Source: Sphingopyxis sp. BSN-002 (lineage in GTDB: Bacteria > Pseudomonadota > Alphaproteobacteria > Sphingomonadales > Sphingomonadaceae). From it: a DNA stretch of 64,000 nt. A program made the position numbers and the translations under genes. Shown in pieces: positions 1-9,039 of this stretch. The number at the start of each line of letters is the position of its first letter. Positions within the stretch are counted from its first letter, which is position 1. Under the pieces are notes generated by a model. That model did no database searches. It worked only from the letters and a program-made list of their open reading frames with translations, and was not told the DNA's origin. The stretch is taken from the NCBI RefSeq assembly GCF_022024275.1, contig NZ_CP091804.1, positions 372,001 through 436,000 of the forward strand, in the 5' to 3' direction.

Positions 1-404
1 CCCGTACCCGTGTCGCCGGTGCGTTGCTCGTCGCACCGCCCGAACTGTCGCGGCTGCGGCACGAGAATCGCCTCTATGGCTTCGGTGACGCGCCCGGCTT
101 CACCTCGCGCACCCCGATGATCGTCGTCGCGAGCGACAATGATCCCTATGCGAAGACGCCGCACGTCTGGCGCCTGTCGCGGCAGTGGGATGCCCGCTTC
201 GTCAACGCCGGCCCGTTCGGCCACATCAACGCGGACTCGGGGATCGGCGACTGGCCTTATGGACAGTATCTGCTCGCCTCGTTACAACCCGCGCCGTTGC
301 CCGCCCTGGCCGACGAGACCCAGTGGCTGCGCGCCGGAGACTGGCCGAACCGGGTCCGTCTCGACCCCCGGTTCGAGTATAAAGAAAGAGCGCACCGATC
401 ATGA
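1..404 (+). CDS. RBBP9/YdeN-type alpha/beta hydrolase, C-terminal part
   Basis: The reading frame is open at the left edge (frame starting at base 3), so the N-terminus and nucleophile serine lie outside the window. The visible part reads GALLVAPPE, then VVASDNDPY and FGHINADSG, the pattern of RBBP9/YdeN serine hydrolases. The Asp of NDPY and the His of GHIN are the expected acid and base of the catalytic triad. Its stop codon overlaps the cysK start by 4 bp (ATGA), so the two are probably co-transcribed and translationally coupled. The substrate is unknown; many members are small carboxylesterases of no assigned pathway. Confidence 0.8.
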   Translation, partial: RTRVAGALLVAPPELSRLRHENRLYGFGDAPGFTSRTPMIVVASDNDPYAKTPHVWRLSRQWDARFVNAGPFGHINADSGIGDWPYGQYLLASLQPAPLPALADETQWLRAGDWPNRVRLDPRFEYKERAHRS

Positions 405-1321
405 AAGTCAATTCGATCCTCGAGACCATCGGGAATACGCCGCACATTCGCGTGGCCAAACTGTTCCCCGACTCCGAAGTGTGGGTAAAGTCGGAACGCA
501 GCAATCCCGGCGGGTCGATCAAGGATCGGATCGGACTTGCGATGATCGAGGCCGCCGAACGCGACGGCAGCCTGAAGGAAGGCGGCACCATCGTCGAGCC
601 GACGTCGGGTAACACCGGCATCGGTCTGGCGATGGCCGCAGCGGTCAAGGGCTACAAGCTCGTGCTCGTCATGCCCGAGAGCATGTCGCTCGAACGCCGC
701 CGCCTGATGCTCGCCTATGGCGCGACCTTCGACCTGACACCGCGCGAAAAGGGCATGAAGGGCGCGATCGAGCGCGCGATCGAGCTGGTCGAAACCACCC
801 CCGGCGCGTGGATGCCGCAGCAGTTCGAGAATGAAGCGAATATCGACGTCCATGTCCGCACGACGGGCCCTGAAATTCTCGCCGACTTCAAGGATGCACC
901 CATCGACGTGCTGATTACCGGCGTCGGTACCGGCGGCCACATCACCGGCACCGCGCAGTTCCTGAAGCAGCACTGGCCCAACCTGAAAGTTTTCGCGGTC
1001 GAACCCGAGGCCTCGCCGGTCATCTCGGGCGGGCAGCCCGCGCCGCATCCCATTCAGGGCATCGGTGCCGGCTTCATTCCGCGCAACCTGCACACCGACC
1101 TGCTTGACGGCGTGATCAAGGTCGACGCCGCCGCGGCCAAGGATTTCGCACGCCGCGCCGCGACCGAGGAAGGGATGCTCGTCGGCATCTCGTCGGGTGC
1201 GACGCTCGCGGCGATCGAGCAGAAGCTCGCCGAACTCCCGCCCGGCACGCGCGTGCTCGGCTTCAACTACGACACCGGCGAGCGCTATCTGTCGGTTCCC
1301 GATTTCCTGCCCGAAATCTGA
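401..1321 (+). CDS. cysK: Cysteine synthase (O-acetylserine sulfhydrylase)
   Basis: This 306-residue protein makes L-cysteine from O-acetylserine and sulfide, with PLP as cofactor, in the cytoplasm. Lys41 in NPGGSIKDR is the expected PLP Schiff-base lysine. TSGNTG (68-73) is the substrate loop, [10 protein letters not shown] (174-183) the phosphate-binding loop, and SSGA (264-267) contacts the pyridine nitrogen. The length is normal for CysK/CysM. The start overlaps the stop of the upstream hydrolase by 4 bp. The sulfate activation genes cysDNCQ lie a few kilobases downstream on the other strand, so the area is enriched in sulfur assimilation. CysK and CysM are hard to separate by eye; the wording here favours CysK in general function only. 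Confidence 0.93.
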   Translation: MKVNSILETIGNTPHIRVAKLFPDSEVWVKSERSNPGGSIKDRIGLAMIEAAERDGSLKEGGTIVEPTSGNTGIGLAMAAAVKGYKLVLVMPESMSLERRRLMLAYGATFDLTPREKGMKGAIERAIELVETTPGAWMPQQFENEANIDVHVRTTGPEILADFKDAPIDVLITGVGTGGHITGTAQFLKQHWPNLKVFAVEPEASPVISGGQPAPHPIQGIGAGFIPRNLHTDLLDGVIKVDAAAAKDFARRAATEEGMLVGISSGATLAAIEQKLAELPPGTRVLGFNYDTGERYLSVPDFLPEI

Positions 1322-1354
1322 TCCTTCGTGATGCGCCTTGAAGGCGAACAGGCG

Positions 1355-2485
1355 ATGCCGCTGCGGCGCGACTGGACGGGCTGGCTGTTCGTCCTGCTGA
1401 CGGTCGTGGCGATGGTTGCCGTGCTCTATGCGAGCAGCCATGCAGGAGCCGGCAAGCATGGCGTACGACCGCATCCGGTCGCCCCGCCCGCCGATGTCGT
1501 TCCCGTAGTTGCACCAATGGAGCTGGCGCCGGTGACCGAGGCCGACGCCAAGGCGCAGAACGCCGAAATCCCGCTCGTGACCAAAGGCTTCGTCGCAGCA
1601 CGTCCGTTCATCTATGCCGGAAGCGGCGACGGCCGCGCCCGCGCGCGCGACTGCCTTGCGGCTGCGATGATCTACGAAGCGGGCGACGACGCCAAAGGGC
1701 AGCAGGCGGTCGGTCAGGTCGTGATCAACCGCGCCCGCCATCCCGCCTTCCCGAAGTCGATCTGCGGCGTCGTGTTTCAGGGCTCCGAACGCACAACGGG
1801 ATGCCAGTTCACCTTCACTTGCGATGGCGCGCTCGGCCGCCGCTATTCGGACGCCGCCTGGGCGCGTGCACAGGCGAATGCCGAGATGATGCTCTCGGGA
1901 ACGGTCTATTCGCCCGTCGGGCTCGCGACCCACTATCACACCGACTGGGTGCGCCCCTACTGGAGCGACAGCCTCGAGAAGATTGCGATCGTCGACACGC
2001 ATCTCTTCTTTCGCTGGCCGGGCTTCTGGGGAACGCCGGGCGCCTTCCGCGGCGCCGTATCGGGGAGCGATCCGGGCATCGTGAAGATGGCCGCGCTCTC
2101 GCCGGCGCATGCGCTTGCGATCGGTACGCTGCCACCCGCGGAACTTGCCGGTGTCGATGCCAATGCCGCTGTCGGCGAAGCCAAGGTTGTGACCGGCGCC
2201 GGAGAAAAGGCGGGCCGCGATACCATCTATGTTGCGCTCGACCGGAAGGCGGCGCCCGAAAGCTTCGTGACGACCGCGCTCCGCCTCTGCGGCGACAAGC
2301 CCTATTGCAAGTTCATGGGCTGGACCAATCCGACGCTCAAGCCCGACAACGACGCGATGAACGATATGCAGCGTTCGGCGATGACCTTTTCCTACCTTCG
2401 CGATGACAAGGCCGGGTTCGAAAAGGCGCTCTGGAACTGCAGCGAGTACAAGCGCGACGACGTGCGCCAGTGCATGAAGCGCTGA
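1355..2485 (+). CDS. Membrane-anchored SleB-type cell wall hydrolase
   Basis: This is a predicted peptidoglycan hydrolase of the Hydrolase_2/SleB family (PF07486). A short basic N-terminus is followed by one hydrophobic segment (about residues 10-30 after MPLRRDWTG), so the protein is likely anchored in the inner membrane and faces the periplasm. The family core begins at LAAAMIYEAGDDAKGQ, whose Glu is the likely catalytic residue, and continues through QVVINRARHPAFP and a Cys-rich stretch (TTGCQFTFTCDG). A further C-terminal region of about 170 residues has no domain I recognise. I chose the ATG at 1355 because AAGG (1341-1344) lies 10 bases before it. In-frame GTG 1328 and ATG 1331 lack a ribosome site. 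It probably reads through from cysK, 33 bp upstream. Confidence 0.82.
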   Translation: MPLRRDWTGWLFVLLTVVAMVAVLYASSHAGAGKHGVRPHPVAPPADVVPVVAPMELAPVTEADAKAQNAEIPLVTKGFVAARPFIYAGSGDGRARARDCLAAAMIYEAGDDAKGQQAVGQVVINRARHPAFPKSICGVVFQGSERTTGCQFTFTCDGALGRRYSDAAWARAQANAEMMLSGTVYSPVGLATHYHTDWVRPYWSDSLEKIAIVDTHLFFRWPGFWGTPGAFRGAVSGSDPGIVKMAALSPAHALAIGTLPPAELAGVDANAAVGEAKVVTGAGEKAGRDTIYVALDRKAAPESFVTTALRLCGDKPYCKFMGWTNPTLKPDNDAMNDMQRSAMTFSYLRDDKAGFEKALWNCSEYKRDDVRQCMKR

Positions 2486-2496
2486 CGGAATGAAAC

Positions 2497-2533
2497 GGAC
2501 GGTCGCGGCATCCGCGCGCGACCGTCCCCTTCT
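2497..2533 (+). terminator. Rho-independent terminator between convergent genes
   Basis: GGACGGTCGCG (2497-2507) pairs perfectly over 11 bp with CGCGACCGTCC (2517-2527) across a 9-base loop, and CCTTCTT follows. It sits just after the stop of the cell wall hydrolase and before the stop of the convergent GST gene. Confidence 0.7.
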
Positions 2534-3271
2534 TCAGGCCGCCTCGGCCTGCGGCATCATCGAAGGCCAGCGATCCTCGGCGAAGAAGCGTGCCTCCATT
2601 CGCTTGAAATAGGCGCCCAGATTGGCGTGCGCTGCCACCATATCCTTGAGCTCGGTATCGAAGATCGGCGCGGTGCACGCCGACAGCGCGCCATAGGCGA
2701 TGCCGTCGATCGCCGTCGGATAGTCGGCAAGGAAGAAGGGCTTGTCGCCAAGCAGGGCCGCCGCCGCTGCGATATCCCGCCGCGCGAGTTGCATCCGCTC
2801 GGCGCGGCTGTGCCGCCCGATCCCGCTGATCTCATATCCCGTCCGGACACGCTCGCGCGTTTCGGCGATGACCATCGCGCGCACCGGTTCGGGAACGGCG
2901 CCGAAGAAGGCCGCCGGGCCGCGTTCGAAATTGTCGCCCTCGATCCAGCGCTCATGACCGACGATCGCGGTCAGCCGGTCCTCGAACATCCGCTCAGCAG
3001 CGGCGGCAATCGCCCTCTGTTCGGTGTTAAGGCCATGGTCGAGGTCGGCTCCGAGCTTTTCCTCGAAATAGAAGCGGATGAAGGTCGAATCCTCGATGAT
3101 GCGTCCTTCGTCCTCGACATAGGGCGCCTTGTGCTTGCTCACGCTGTCGAGGTCCGCCATCGCGCGGTCGAACGGCATGCCGAACATCTGAAGGTGAATA
3201 TCGGCCTTCATCACAAAGGGGCTGGGGCTCTGGCAGCCGAACATCGGCCCCCATCCGTATAGCGTCGTCAT
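2534..3271 (-). CDS. Glutathione S-transferase family protein
   Basis: This 245-residue protein has an N-terminal thioredoxin-like GST domain (MTTLYGWGPMFGCQSPSPFV, with IIEDSTFIRFYFEEK as the region that follows the glutathione-binding cis-Pro/Glu-Ser part) and an all-helical C-terminal half. The arrangement resembles the metaxin/FAX-like GST subgroup. The exact substrate cannot be told. I chose ATG 3271 because AGGAG lies just upstream of it on the minus strand; an ATG/alternate start further out would add seven basic residues. It diverges from the WYL regulator, and an 18-bp dyad lies between the two start codons, so it is a likely target of that regulator. Confidence 0.8.
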   Translation of the reverse strand: MTTLYGWGPMFGCQSPSPFVMKADIHLQMFGMPFDRAMADLDSVSKHKAPYVEDEGRIIEDSTFIRFYFEEKLGADLDHGLNTEQRAIAAAAERMFEDRLTAIVGHERWIEGDNFERGPAAFFGAVPEPVRAMVIAETRERVRTGYEISGIGRHSRAERMQLARRDIAAAAALLGDKPFFLADYPTAIDGIAYGALSACTAPIFDTELKDMVAAHANLGAYFKRMEARFFAEDRWPSMMPQAEAA

Positions 3272-3321
3272 GGCTCGTCTCCTGCTTTTCAAAAGGACGC
3301 CGCCCCTCTATCGAACCACTA

Positions 3322-3339
3322 CTGACAGCATGATGTCAG
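3322..3339. promoter_or_regulatory. 18-bp palindromic operator candidate
   Basis: CTGACA (3322-3327) and TGTCAG (3334-3339) are perfect inverted arms around GCATGA; with the CATG core, 16 of 18 bases are symmetric. It lies between the divergent GST and WYL regulator start codons, 51 bp from one and 24 bp from the other. It is a natural binding site for the WYL/HTH protein. Confidence 0.55.
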
Positions 3340-3362
3340 CATAGGTTTGGCAGAATCGATCC

Positions 3363-4064
3363 ATGCGAAGGACCGAACGACTTTTCGGCATCATCCAGAC
3401 GCTGCGCACCGCGCGGCGCCCTGTGGCGGGCCATGTACTGGCGGAGCAATTCGAAGTGTCGCTCCGTACCCTTTATCGGGACATGGCCGAACTGCTGGCA
3501 CAGCGAGTCCCGATCCGAGGCGAGGCGGGCACGGGCTATGTCATCGACAGCGAGTTTGACATGCCGCCGCTGATGCTGACCGTCGACGAACTCGAAGCCG
3601 CCGCGCTTGGTGCAGCATGGGTCGCGCAGCGCGGCGACGAAGCGCTCGCCCGCGGCGCGCGCGATCTGGTCGCGAAGCTGTCGGCTGCTGTACCCGACCA
3701 TTTGCGCACGGCGATCATCGACCCCGCGATCCAGCCCTTCCTGTTCCGTGACGCCCGTCCGGACAGGGACGAGGTATCGGTCGTCCGCGCCGCGATCCGC
3801 GACCGGCGCAAGCTCGCCATCGCCTATGCCGACGTCGAGGGCCGCGCGACCGAACGCGTGCTATGGCCGATCGTCATCGGTTACCAGGACGACGTCCGGC
3901 TGCTTGCAGCCCACTGCGAACTGCGCGGCACCTTCCGCCACTTCCGGACCGACCGGATGCAGCGCGTCGAGCGCCTCGACGAACGCATCCCCGAACCCTT
4001 CGCGCGGCTGCGCGCGCGATGGGAAGCGGATCAGCGCAGGTGCCGCACGCAACGGTCCGATTAG
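3363..4064 (+). CDS. YafY-type HTH-WYL transcriptional regulator
   Basis: This 233-residue regulator has an N-terminal winged HTH of the HTH_11/DeoR-like type (RRTERLFGIIQTLRT, then LAEQFEVSLRTLYRDMAEL) and a wing with GTGYVID at about residues 56-62. The second half carries a WYL-type ligand-sensing domain; the classical WYL position reads VLWPIVIGYQDDVRLLAAHC, so the motif is diverged. It diverges from the GST gene and probably controls it together with itself through the dyad at 3322-3339. Its stop overlaps the stop of the convergent MDR gene by 4 bp. Confidence 0.85.
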   Translation: MRRTERLFGIIQTLRTARRPVAGHVLAEQFEVSLRTLYRDMAELLAQRVPIRGEAGTGYVIDSEFDMPPLMLTVDELEAAALGAAWVAQRGDEALARGARDLVAKLSAAVPDHLRTAIIDPAIQPFLFRDARPDRDEVSVVRAAIRDRRKLAIAYADVEGRATERVLWPIVIGYQDDVRLLAAHCELRGTFRHFRTDRMQRVERLDERIPEPFARLRARWEADQRRCRTQRSD

Positions 4065-5194
4065 GGACGGATCAGATATTTCTCGCCCGTGCGCTTCGCG
4101 TTGTATGCGTGCGCCGTGTCGAGATTCAGCGCCTCGGTCAGCGATATCTCGTGGCTGTAGTGGCTCTTGAACGTCGTGGTCAGTTCGTCAACGACGCGCT
4201 TGCGCATCCGGCCTACAGTCTCCATCCCGGCTTTCTGCATGAACGGTGTCAGCAGGAAACCGCCCAGCCCCCAGGTCAGGCCGAAGCTGCGCGCCGAGAA
4301 GGTCGTCGGCGACAGGTCGAGCGCGCCATAGATATACACCTGCTTGAAGGTGTCCGAACCGTATCGGCTGTAGTTCGTCATCTTGCGCACCGCCGCGGCT
4401 TCCATCGCGGTCAGGATCTGCCCCGACAGCTTGCCACCGCCCGTCGCGTCGAAGCCCAGCGTTGCACCCGTATCGGCGATCGCATCGACGAGGCGGTCCA
4501 TGAAATCGTCGGCGCTGCTGTTGACGATATGCTGCGCGCCGATGCCCTTGAGGATTTCGACCTGCGCATCGCTGCGCACGATGTTGACGAGCGGAATGCC
4601 GTCCTTCGCGCAAATCTTGACGAGCATCTGGCCGAGGTTCGATGCGGCGGCCGTGTGGACGATCGCGCTGTGGTTCTCCATGCGCATCGTCTCTGTAAAC
4701 GCCAGCGAGGTAAGCGGGTTGACGAAACACGAGGCGCCGTCGACCGGATCGGTGCCGTCGGGCAGCGGCATCGTCATCTGCAGCGGCAGACAGCGATATT
4801 CGGCATACATTTCGCCGCCGAGCAGCGCGACCGTTTTACCGACCAGCGCTTGCGCCTCGGGCGAGGCTCCCGCCTTCACGACCACGCCGCAGCCCTCGTT
4901 GCCGATCGCCAGCGCATCGCCGATACGTCCGCCCATCGCACGCATGCCGGCGGACGGCACATCTGCGGTGATCATCGGTAAGCCGTCACGCTCGCCAGCG
5001 CGCGCGGTCGACATATCGGCACCGCCGAACAGCAGGCCGAGGTCGGACGGATTGATCGGCGTCGTCAGGACCTTCACCAGCACTTCATGCGGCTTGGGCT
5101 CGGGCATCGGGCGGCGCTCGAAATAGACCTCGAGCTGCCCCTCGGGCTTCACGAGGGTCACCATGACGGTGTTGGTTGCCGGCAGGTCGGTCAT
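4061..5194 (-). CDS. MDR-family zinc-free alcohol dehydrogenase / quinone oxidoreductase
   Basis: This 377-residue protein belongs to the medium-chain dehydrogenase/reductase superfamily. It has a GroES-like N-terminal half (PMPEPKPHEVLVKVLTTPINPSDLG, then IGNEGCGVVVKAG) and a Rossmann half (TAAASNLGQMLVKICAKDGI). No catalytic zinc ligands are apparent, which fits NADPH:quinone reductase-like or enoyl reductase members. The substrate is unknown. The gene overlaps the WYL regulator convergently by 4 bp at its 3' end and is divergent from the MBL-fold gene. Confidence 0.82.
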   Translation of the reverse strand: MTDLPATNTVMVTLVKPEGQLEVYFERRPMPEPKPHEVLVKVLTTPINPSDLGLLFGGADMSTARAGERDGLPMITADVPSAGMRAMGGRIGDALAIGNEGCGVVVKAGASPEAQALVGKTVALLGGEMYAEYRCLPLQMTMPLPDGTDPVDGASCFVNPLTSLAFTETMRMENHSAIVHTAAASNLGQMLVKICAKDGIPLVNIVRSDAQVEILKGIGAQHIVNSSADDFMDRLVDAIADTGATLGFDATGGGKLSGQILTAMEAAAVRKMTNYSRYGSDTFKQVYIYGALDLSPTTFSARSFGLTWGLGGFLLTPFMQKAGMETVGRMRKRVVDELTTTFKSHYSHEISLTEALNLDTAHAYNAKRTGEKYLIRP

Positions 5195-5311
5195 CTGGGT
5201 CTCCCGTTGTTCGGTTTTTCGATGAAACCGAATTACGGCGCGGCGCCGCCGATGGCAATCGCCAACCGAAGGTCGCCGATCACGTTTCGCGAGCCCGGCC
5301 TATCCCGAGGT

Positions 5312-5346
5312 ACAGGTCAATCTGTCGAACCGACTGCGAGACCTGT
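5312..5346. promoter_or_regulatory. Spaced inverted repeat between divergent MDR and MBL genes
   Basis: ACAGGTC (5312-5318) and GACCTGT (5340-5346) are perfect 7-bp inverted arms 21 bp apart within the 220-bp divergent intergenic region 5195-5414. They could be an operator pair or chance. Nothing else stands out in this gap apart from the ribosome site of the MBL gene. Confidence 0.25.
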
Positions 5347-5414
5347 CGGCGTGCACGATATGTGCCGCTTTGCAGTTGCGCGATCCTTGCTTTCCTAACG
5401 CAGAGGAGGCTGAC

Positions 5415-6332
5415 ATGACCCTTGATACCCTTTCCCGCCCGGCAAGCCCGATCCTCGACGAGCCGGTTCCGTCGCGGTACGCGCTGAAAGTCGGCGATAT
5501 CGACGTGCTGGTGATCAGCGACGGCATCCTGCCGATCCCGGCTCATGTTCTGGCGCACAATGTCGAATCGAAGGCCCTCGATAACTGGCTGGACGCCCAG
5601 TTTCTTCCGCGCGAAATTGCCGAATGGCCGCTCAACGTCCTCGTCGTGCGCAGCGGCGATCAGACCATCCTCGTCGATGCAGGGCTTGGCATGGATCCCG
5701 ACCTGAAACTGGCGAAGGCCGGGCGCCTCGTGCAGCGTCTGGAAGCCGCGGGGATCGCACTCGATTCGATCACCGACGTGGTCGTAACGCACATGCACAT
5801 GGACCATATCGGCGGCCTCGTCATCGAAGGCACGCACGAACGCATGCGCCCGGATCTACGCGTGCATGTCGCGGCGGCAGAGGTGGCGTTCTGGAAGAAT
5901 CCCGACTTCTCGCGGACCGTCATGCCCGACGGTTTTCCCGACGCGCTTCGCCGCACCGCCAAGCGCTTCATGGAACAATATGCAGCGCAAATCCGGACCT
6001 TCGAGACGGAAGCCCAGGTCGCGCCCGGGGTCGTTGCGCAGCTGACCGGCGGCCATACCCCCGGACACTGCATGGTGCGGGTGGTCTCAGGCGGCGAGCG
6101 CCTGACCTTCGTCGGTGACGCGATCTTCCAGGTCGGCTTCGACCAGCCCGACTGGTACAACGGATTCGAACACGATCCCGAAGAATCTGCGCGCGTCCGG
6201 ATCGATCTGCTGCGCGAGTTTGCGGCTACGCGCGAGCCGTTCGTCGCAACGCACCTGCCCTTCCCGTCGATCTATCATGTCGCAGTAGCGGGCGACGCCT
6301 TCCGCGCCGTGCCGGCAGTCTGGGACTATTGA
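5415..6332 (+). CDS. MBL-fold metallo-hydrolase
   Basis: This 305-residue metallo-beta-lactamase-fold hydrolase shows the metal site THMHMDHIGG (residues 125-134), a second metal histidine in TGGHTPGHC, and a bridging Asp in FVGDAIFQ. The arrangement resembles the AiiA-like/quorum-quenching and related esterase group, but substrate cannot be assigned. I chose the ATG at 5415 because AGGAGG (5404-5409) is 5 bases upstream; an in-frame extension to 5370 would cover this ribosome site. It is convergent with cysQ. Confidence 0.85.
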   Translation: MTLDTLSRPASPILDEPVPSRYALKVGDIDVLVISDGILPIPAHVLAHNVESKALDNWLDAQFLPREIAEWPLNVLVVRSGDQTILVDAGLGMDPDLKLAKAGRLVQRLEAAGIALDSITDVVVTHMHMDHIGGLVIEGTHERMRPDLRVHVAAAEVAFWKNPDFSRTVMPDGFPDALRRTAKRFMEQYAAQIRTFETEAQVAPGVVAQLTGGHTPGHCMVRVVSGGERLTFVGDAIFQVGFDQPDWYNGFEHDPEESARVRIDLLREFAATREPFVATHLPFPSIYHVAVAGDAFRAVPAVWDY

Positions 6333-6384
6333 AACCCGATACCGTCGGCGCGCCACAAGTGCGTCGGCGGTTCCGCCCGCGGTG

Positions 6385-7134
6385 CTATTCGCCCGGATAG
6401 GCAGCGGCGAGACGGAGCACCTCTTCCGCCAGTTCCCGCCGGCAGATCAGCAGGTCGGGGAGATAGGGGTTCGCGCAATTATAGACGAGCGGCGAACCGT
6501 CGACACGGCTGACGTGGAGCCCCGCCGCGACCGCGACCGCTGCCGGAGCACAATTGTCCCACTCATATTGCCCGCCGGTGTGGAGGTAGATATCCGCTTC
6601 GCCGCGCACCACGGCCATGGCCTTGGCGCCGGCAGAACCCATTGCCAGCAGCTCGGCGCCCATCTTTTCGGCGACATAGACCGCTTCGGCGGCGGGCCGG
6701 GTGCGGCTGACGAGCATCTTGAGCGGAACATTCGCCGGCTCCAGCGACTTCGGCGATCCCGAGGTCAGTGTGAGGCCAAGCCCAGGCAGCGCGACCGCGC
6801 CCACCGTCGGGACGCCTTCGATCGCAAGCGCAACGTGAACCGCCCAGTCGCTGCGGCCCTCACTATATTCACGCGTGCCGTCGAGCGGGTCGACGATCCA
6901 CGCACGCTTGTTGCCGCAGCGTACGACATTGTCCTTTTCTTCCTCGGACAGAATCGCGTCGTCGGCGCGCGCGGCGCGAAGTTCGTGCATCAACATTGCG
7001 TTGGCGCGCGCGTCGCCGGCCTGTCCAAGCGACTTGCCGACAAACTTGCCGGATACCTGAAGGTCGAGCAGCATGACGCCAGCCGCGGTTGCGAGCCTTT
7101 CAGCAAGCTGTTCGTCGGTTTCCTCCGCGCTCAT
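6385..7134 (-). CDS. cysQ: 3'(2'),5'-bisphosphate nucleotidase
   Basis: This 249-residue member of the inositol monophosphatase family removes the 3' phosphate of PAP/PAPS and so recycles the by-product of sulfate assimilation. The metal and phosphate motif WIVDPLDGTREY is at residues 79-90, preceded by the acidic cluster SEEE (63-66). It starts 3 bases after the cysNC stop codon, making it the last gene of a cysD-cysNC-cysQ operon. The operon position strongly supports CysQ over other inositol phosphatase family members. Confidence 0.9.
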   Translation of the reverse strand: MSAEETDEQLAERLATAAGVMLLDLQVSGKFVGKSLGQAGDARANAMLMHELRAARADDAILSEEEKDNVVRCGNKRAWIVDPLDGTREYSEGRSDWAVHVALAIEGVPTVGAVALPGLGLTLTSGSPKSLEPANVPLKMLVSRTRPAAEAVYVAEKMGAELLAMGSAGAKAMAVVRGEADIYLHTGGQYEWDNCAPAAVAVAAGLHVSRVDGSPLVYNCANPYLPDLLICRRELAEEVLRLAAAYPGE

Positions 7135-7137
7135 ACC

Positions 7138-9039
7138 CTATCCCAGCAAGCGATCGATGATCAGATCCGCCGCTTCATCCGGCGTCATCGCGGTCGTGTC
7201 GATGCGAATTTCGGGAGCCTCGGGCGCCTCATAAGGGCTGTCGATGCCCGTGAAATTCTTGAGCTGACCGGCACGCGCCTTTTTGTAGAGCCCCTTCACG
7301 TCGCGCCTCTCGGCCTCGGCAAGCGGCGTATCAATGAAGATTTCCAGAAACTCGCCTTCAGACAGCATCGACCGCACCATGTCGCGCTCGGCCTTGAACG
7401 GCGAGATGAAGGCGGTGATCACAATGAGACCGGCGTCGGTCATCAGCTTCGCGACTTCGCCGACGCGGCGGATATTTTCGATCCGGTCGGCCTCTGTGAA
7501 GCCAAGGTCGCGGTTGAGCCCATGGCGGACATTGTCGCCATCGAGCAGGAAGCTGTGGCGGTTCATCCGGTGCAGCTTCTTCTCGACCAGGTTCGCGATC
7601 GTCGACTTGCCCGAGCCCGAGAGACCGGTGAACCAAAGCAGCGCAGGCCGTTGATTCTTCAGCCCGGCGCGCATGTCGCGGTCGATGTCGGTCGCCTGCC
7701 AATGGACATTCTGTGCGCGGCGAAGGCTGAAGTGCAGCATGCCCGCAGCGACGGTCGCGTTGGTCAGCTTGTCGATGAGAATGAAACCGCCGAGGCTGTG
7801 GTTGTCGGCATAGGCCTCGAACACGATGGGCTTGTCGGTGGACAGCTCGACGACGCCGATACCGTTGAGGTCGAGCGTCTTCGCCGCCAGATGATCGAGC
7901 GTGTTGACGTTGATCTCGTACTTCGGCGCCTGCACCGTCGCCGAGACGCTCTGCGTCGCGAGCTTCAGCCAGTAGGCGCGGCCAGCGATCATCGCCTCGT
8001 CGGCCATCCAGACCAGCGTCGCCTCGAACTGGTCGGCCGCCGCGGGCGGATTGTCGGCGGTCGCGATGACGTCGCCGCGCGAGCAATCGACCTCGTCGGC
8101 GAGCGTCAGCGTCACCGACTGGCCGGCGACGGCTTCGTCAAGGTCGCCGTCCAGCGTCACGATACGATCGACGGTCGTCGTCTTGCCGCTCGGAAGGATC
8201 CGTACGGCGTCGCCGGGCCTGACCTTGCCGCTCGCGAGCTGACCCGAGAAACCGCGGAAATCAAGGTTGGGACGATTGACCCATTGTACCGGCATTCGGA
8301 ACGGCCTGGCTTCATCCGCAGCGCTGCCGATCTCGACATTCTCCAGATGCTCGATCAGCGCCGGCCCTCTGAACCAGGGCGTGTTGTCCGACAGCCCGGT
8401 GATATTGTCGCCCTTGAAGCCCGAGATCGGGATCGCGGCGAAATTCGTGATGCCGATCTCGCTCGCGAAGGCGCGATACGCCAGCGTGATACGGTCGAAC
8501 ACTGTCTTGTCATAACCGACAAGGTCCATCTTGTTCACCGCGAGCACGATATGCTTGATGCCGAGGAGGTGCGCGAGGAAGCTGTGGCGACGCGTCTGCG
8601 TGAGCACGCCCTTGCGCGCGTCGATCAGGATGACAGCGAGATCGGCGGTGCTCGCACCGGTGACCATGTTGCGCGTATATTGTTCGTGCCCCGGCGTATC
8701 GGCGACGATGAACTTCCGCTTCTCCGTCGTAAAAAAGCGGTAGGCGACGTCGATCGTGATCCCCTGCTCGCGCTCGGCCGCAAGGCCGTCGACGAGCAGC
8801 GCGAAGTCGATCTCCTGCCCTTGCGTGCCGACGCGCTTGCTGTCGGCTTCGAGCGCGGCAAGCTGATCCTCGAAGATCATCTTGCTGTCGTAGAGCAGGC
8901 GTCCGATCAGCGTCGACTTGCCGTCGTCGACCGAGCCGCAGGTGATGAAGCGGAGCAGCGACTTCTTCTCATGGCCGGCGAGATAGGCGTCGATGTCCTC
9001 GGCGATCAGCGCGTCGGTGACGTAAACAGGATCGGTCAT
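7138..9039 (-). CDS. cysNC: Bifunctional sulfate adenylyltransferase GTPase subunit / APS kinase
   Basis: This 633-residue fusion joins CysN and CysC. The N-terminal two thirds is the EF-Tu-like GTPase that drives ATP sulfurylase: Walker [10 protein letters not shown] at residues 35-43, DTPGHEQY for G3 and NKMD for G4, followed by beta-barrel domains. The C-terminal part is adenylylsulfate kinase with its own P-loop GLSGSGKST around residue 465 and [15 protein letters not shown] for APS binding. Together with CysD it converts sulfate to APS and then PAPS. Its ATG directly follows the cysD TAA with no gap, so translation is coupled. The fused form is common in alphaproteobacteria. Confidence 0.95.
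   Translation of the reverse strand: MTDPVYVTDALIAEDIDAYLAGHEKKSLLRFITCGSVDDGKSTLIGRLLYDSKMIFEDQLAALEADSKRVGTQGQEIDFALLVDGLAAEREQGITIDVAYRFFTTEKRKFIVADTPGHEQYTRNMVTGASTADLAVILIDARKGVLTQTRRHSFLAHLLGIKHIVLAVNKMDLVGYDKTVFDRITLAYRAFASEIGITNFAAIPISGFKGDNITGLSDNTPWFRGPALIEHLENVEIGSAADEARPFRMPVQWVNRPNLDFRGFSGQLASGKVRPGDAVRILPSGKTTTVDRIVTLDGDLDEAVAGQSVTLTLADEVDCSRGDVIATADNPPAAADQFEATLVWMADEAMIAGRAYWLKLATQSVSATVQAPKYEINVNTLDHLAAKTLDLNGIGVVELSTDKPIVFEAYADNHSLGGFILIDKLTNATVAAGMLHFSLRRAQNVHWQATDIDRDMRAGLKNQRPALLWFTGLSGSGKSTIANLVEKKLHRMNRHSFLLDGDNVRHGLNRDLGFTEADRIENIRRVGEVAKLMTDAGLIVITAFISPFKAERDMVRSMLSEGEFLEIFIDTPLAEAERRDVKGLYKKARAGQLKNFTGIDSPYEAPEAPEIRIDTTAMTPDEAADLIIDRLLG

Noticed and set aside
257..2110. 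617-residue minus-strand open frame
   Set aside because: It is antisense to cysK and the cell wall hydrolase, both clearly real; high GC produces long antisense frames, and the product is Arg/His-rich with no motif.
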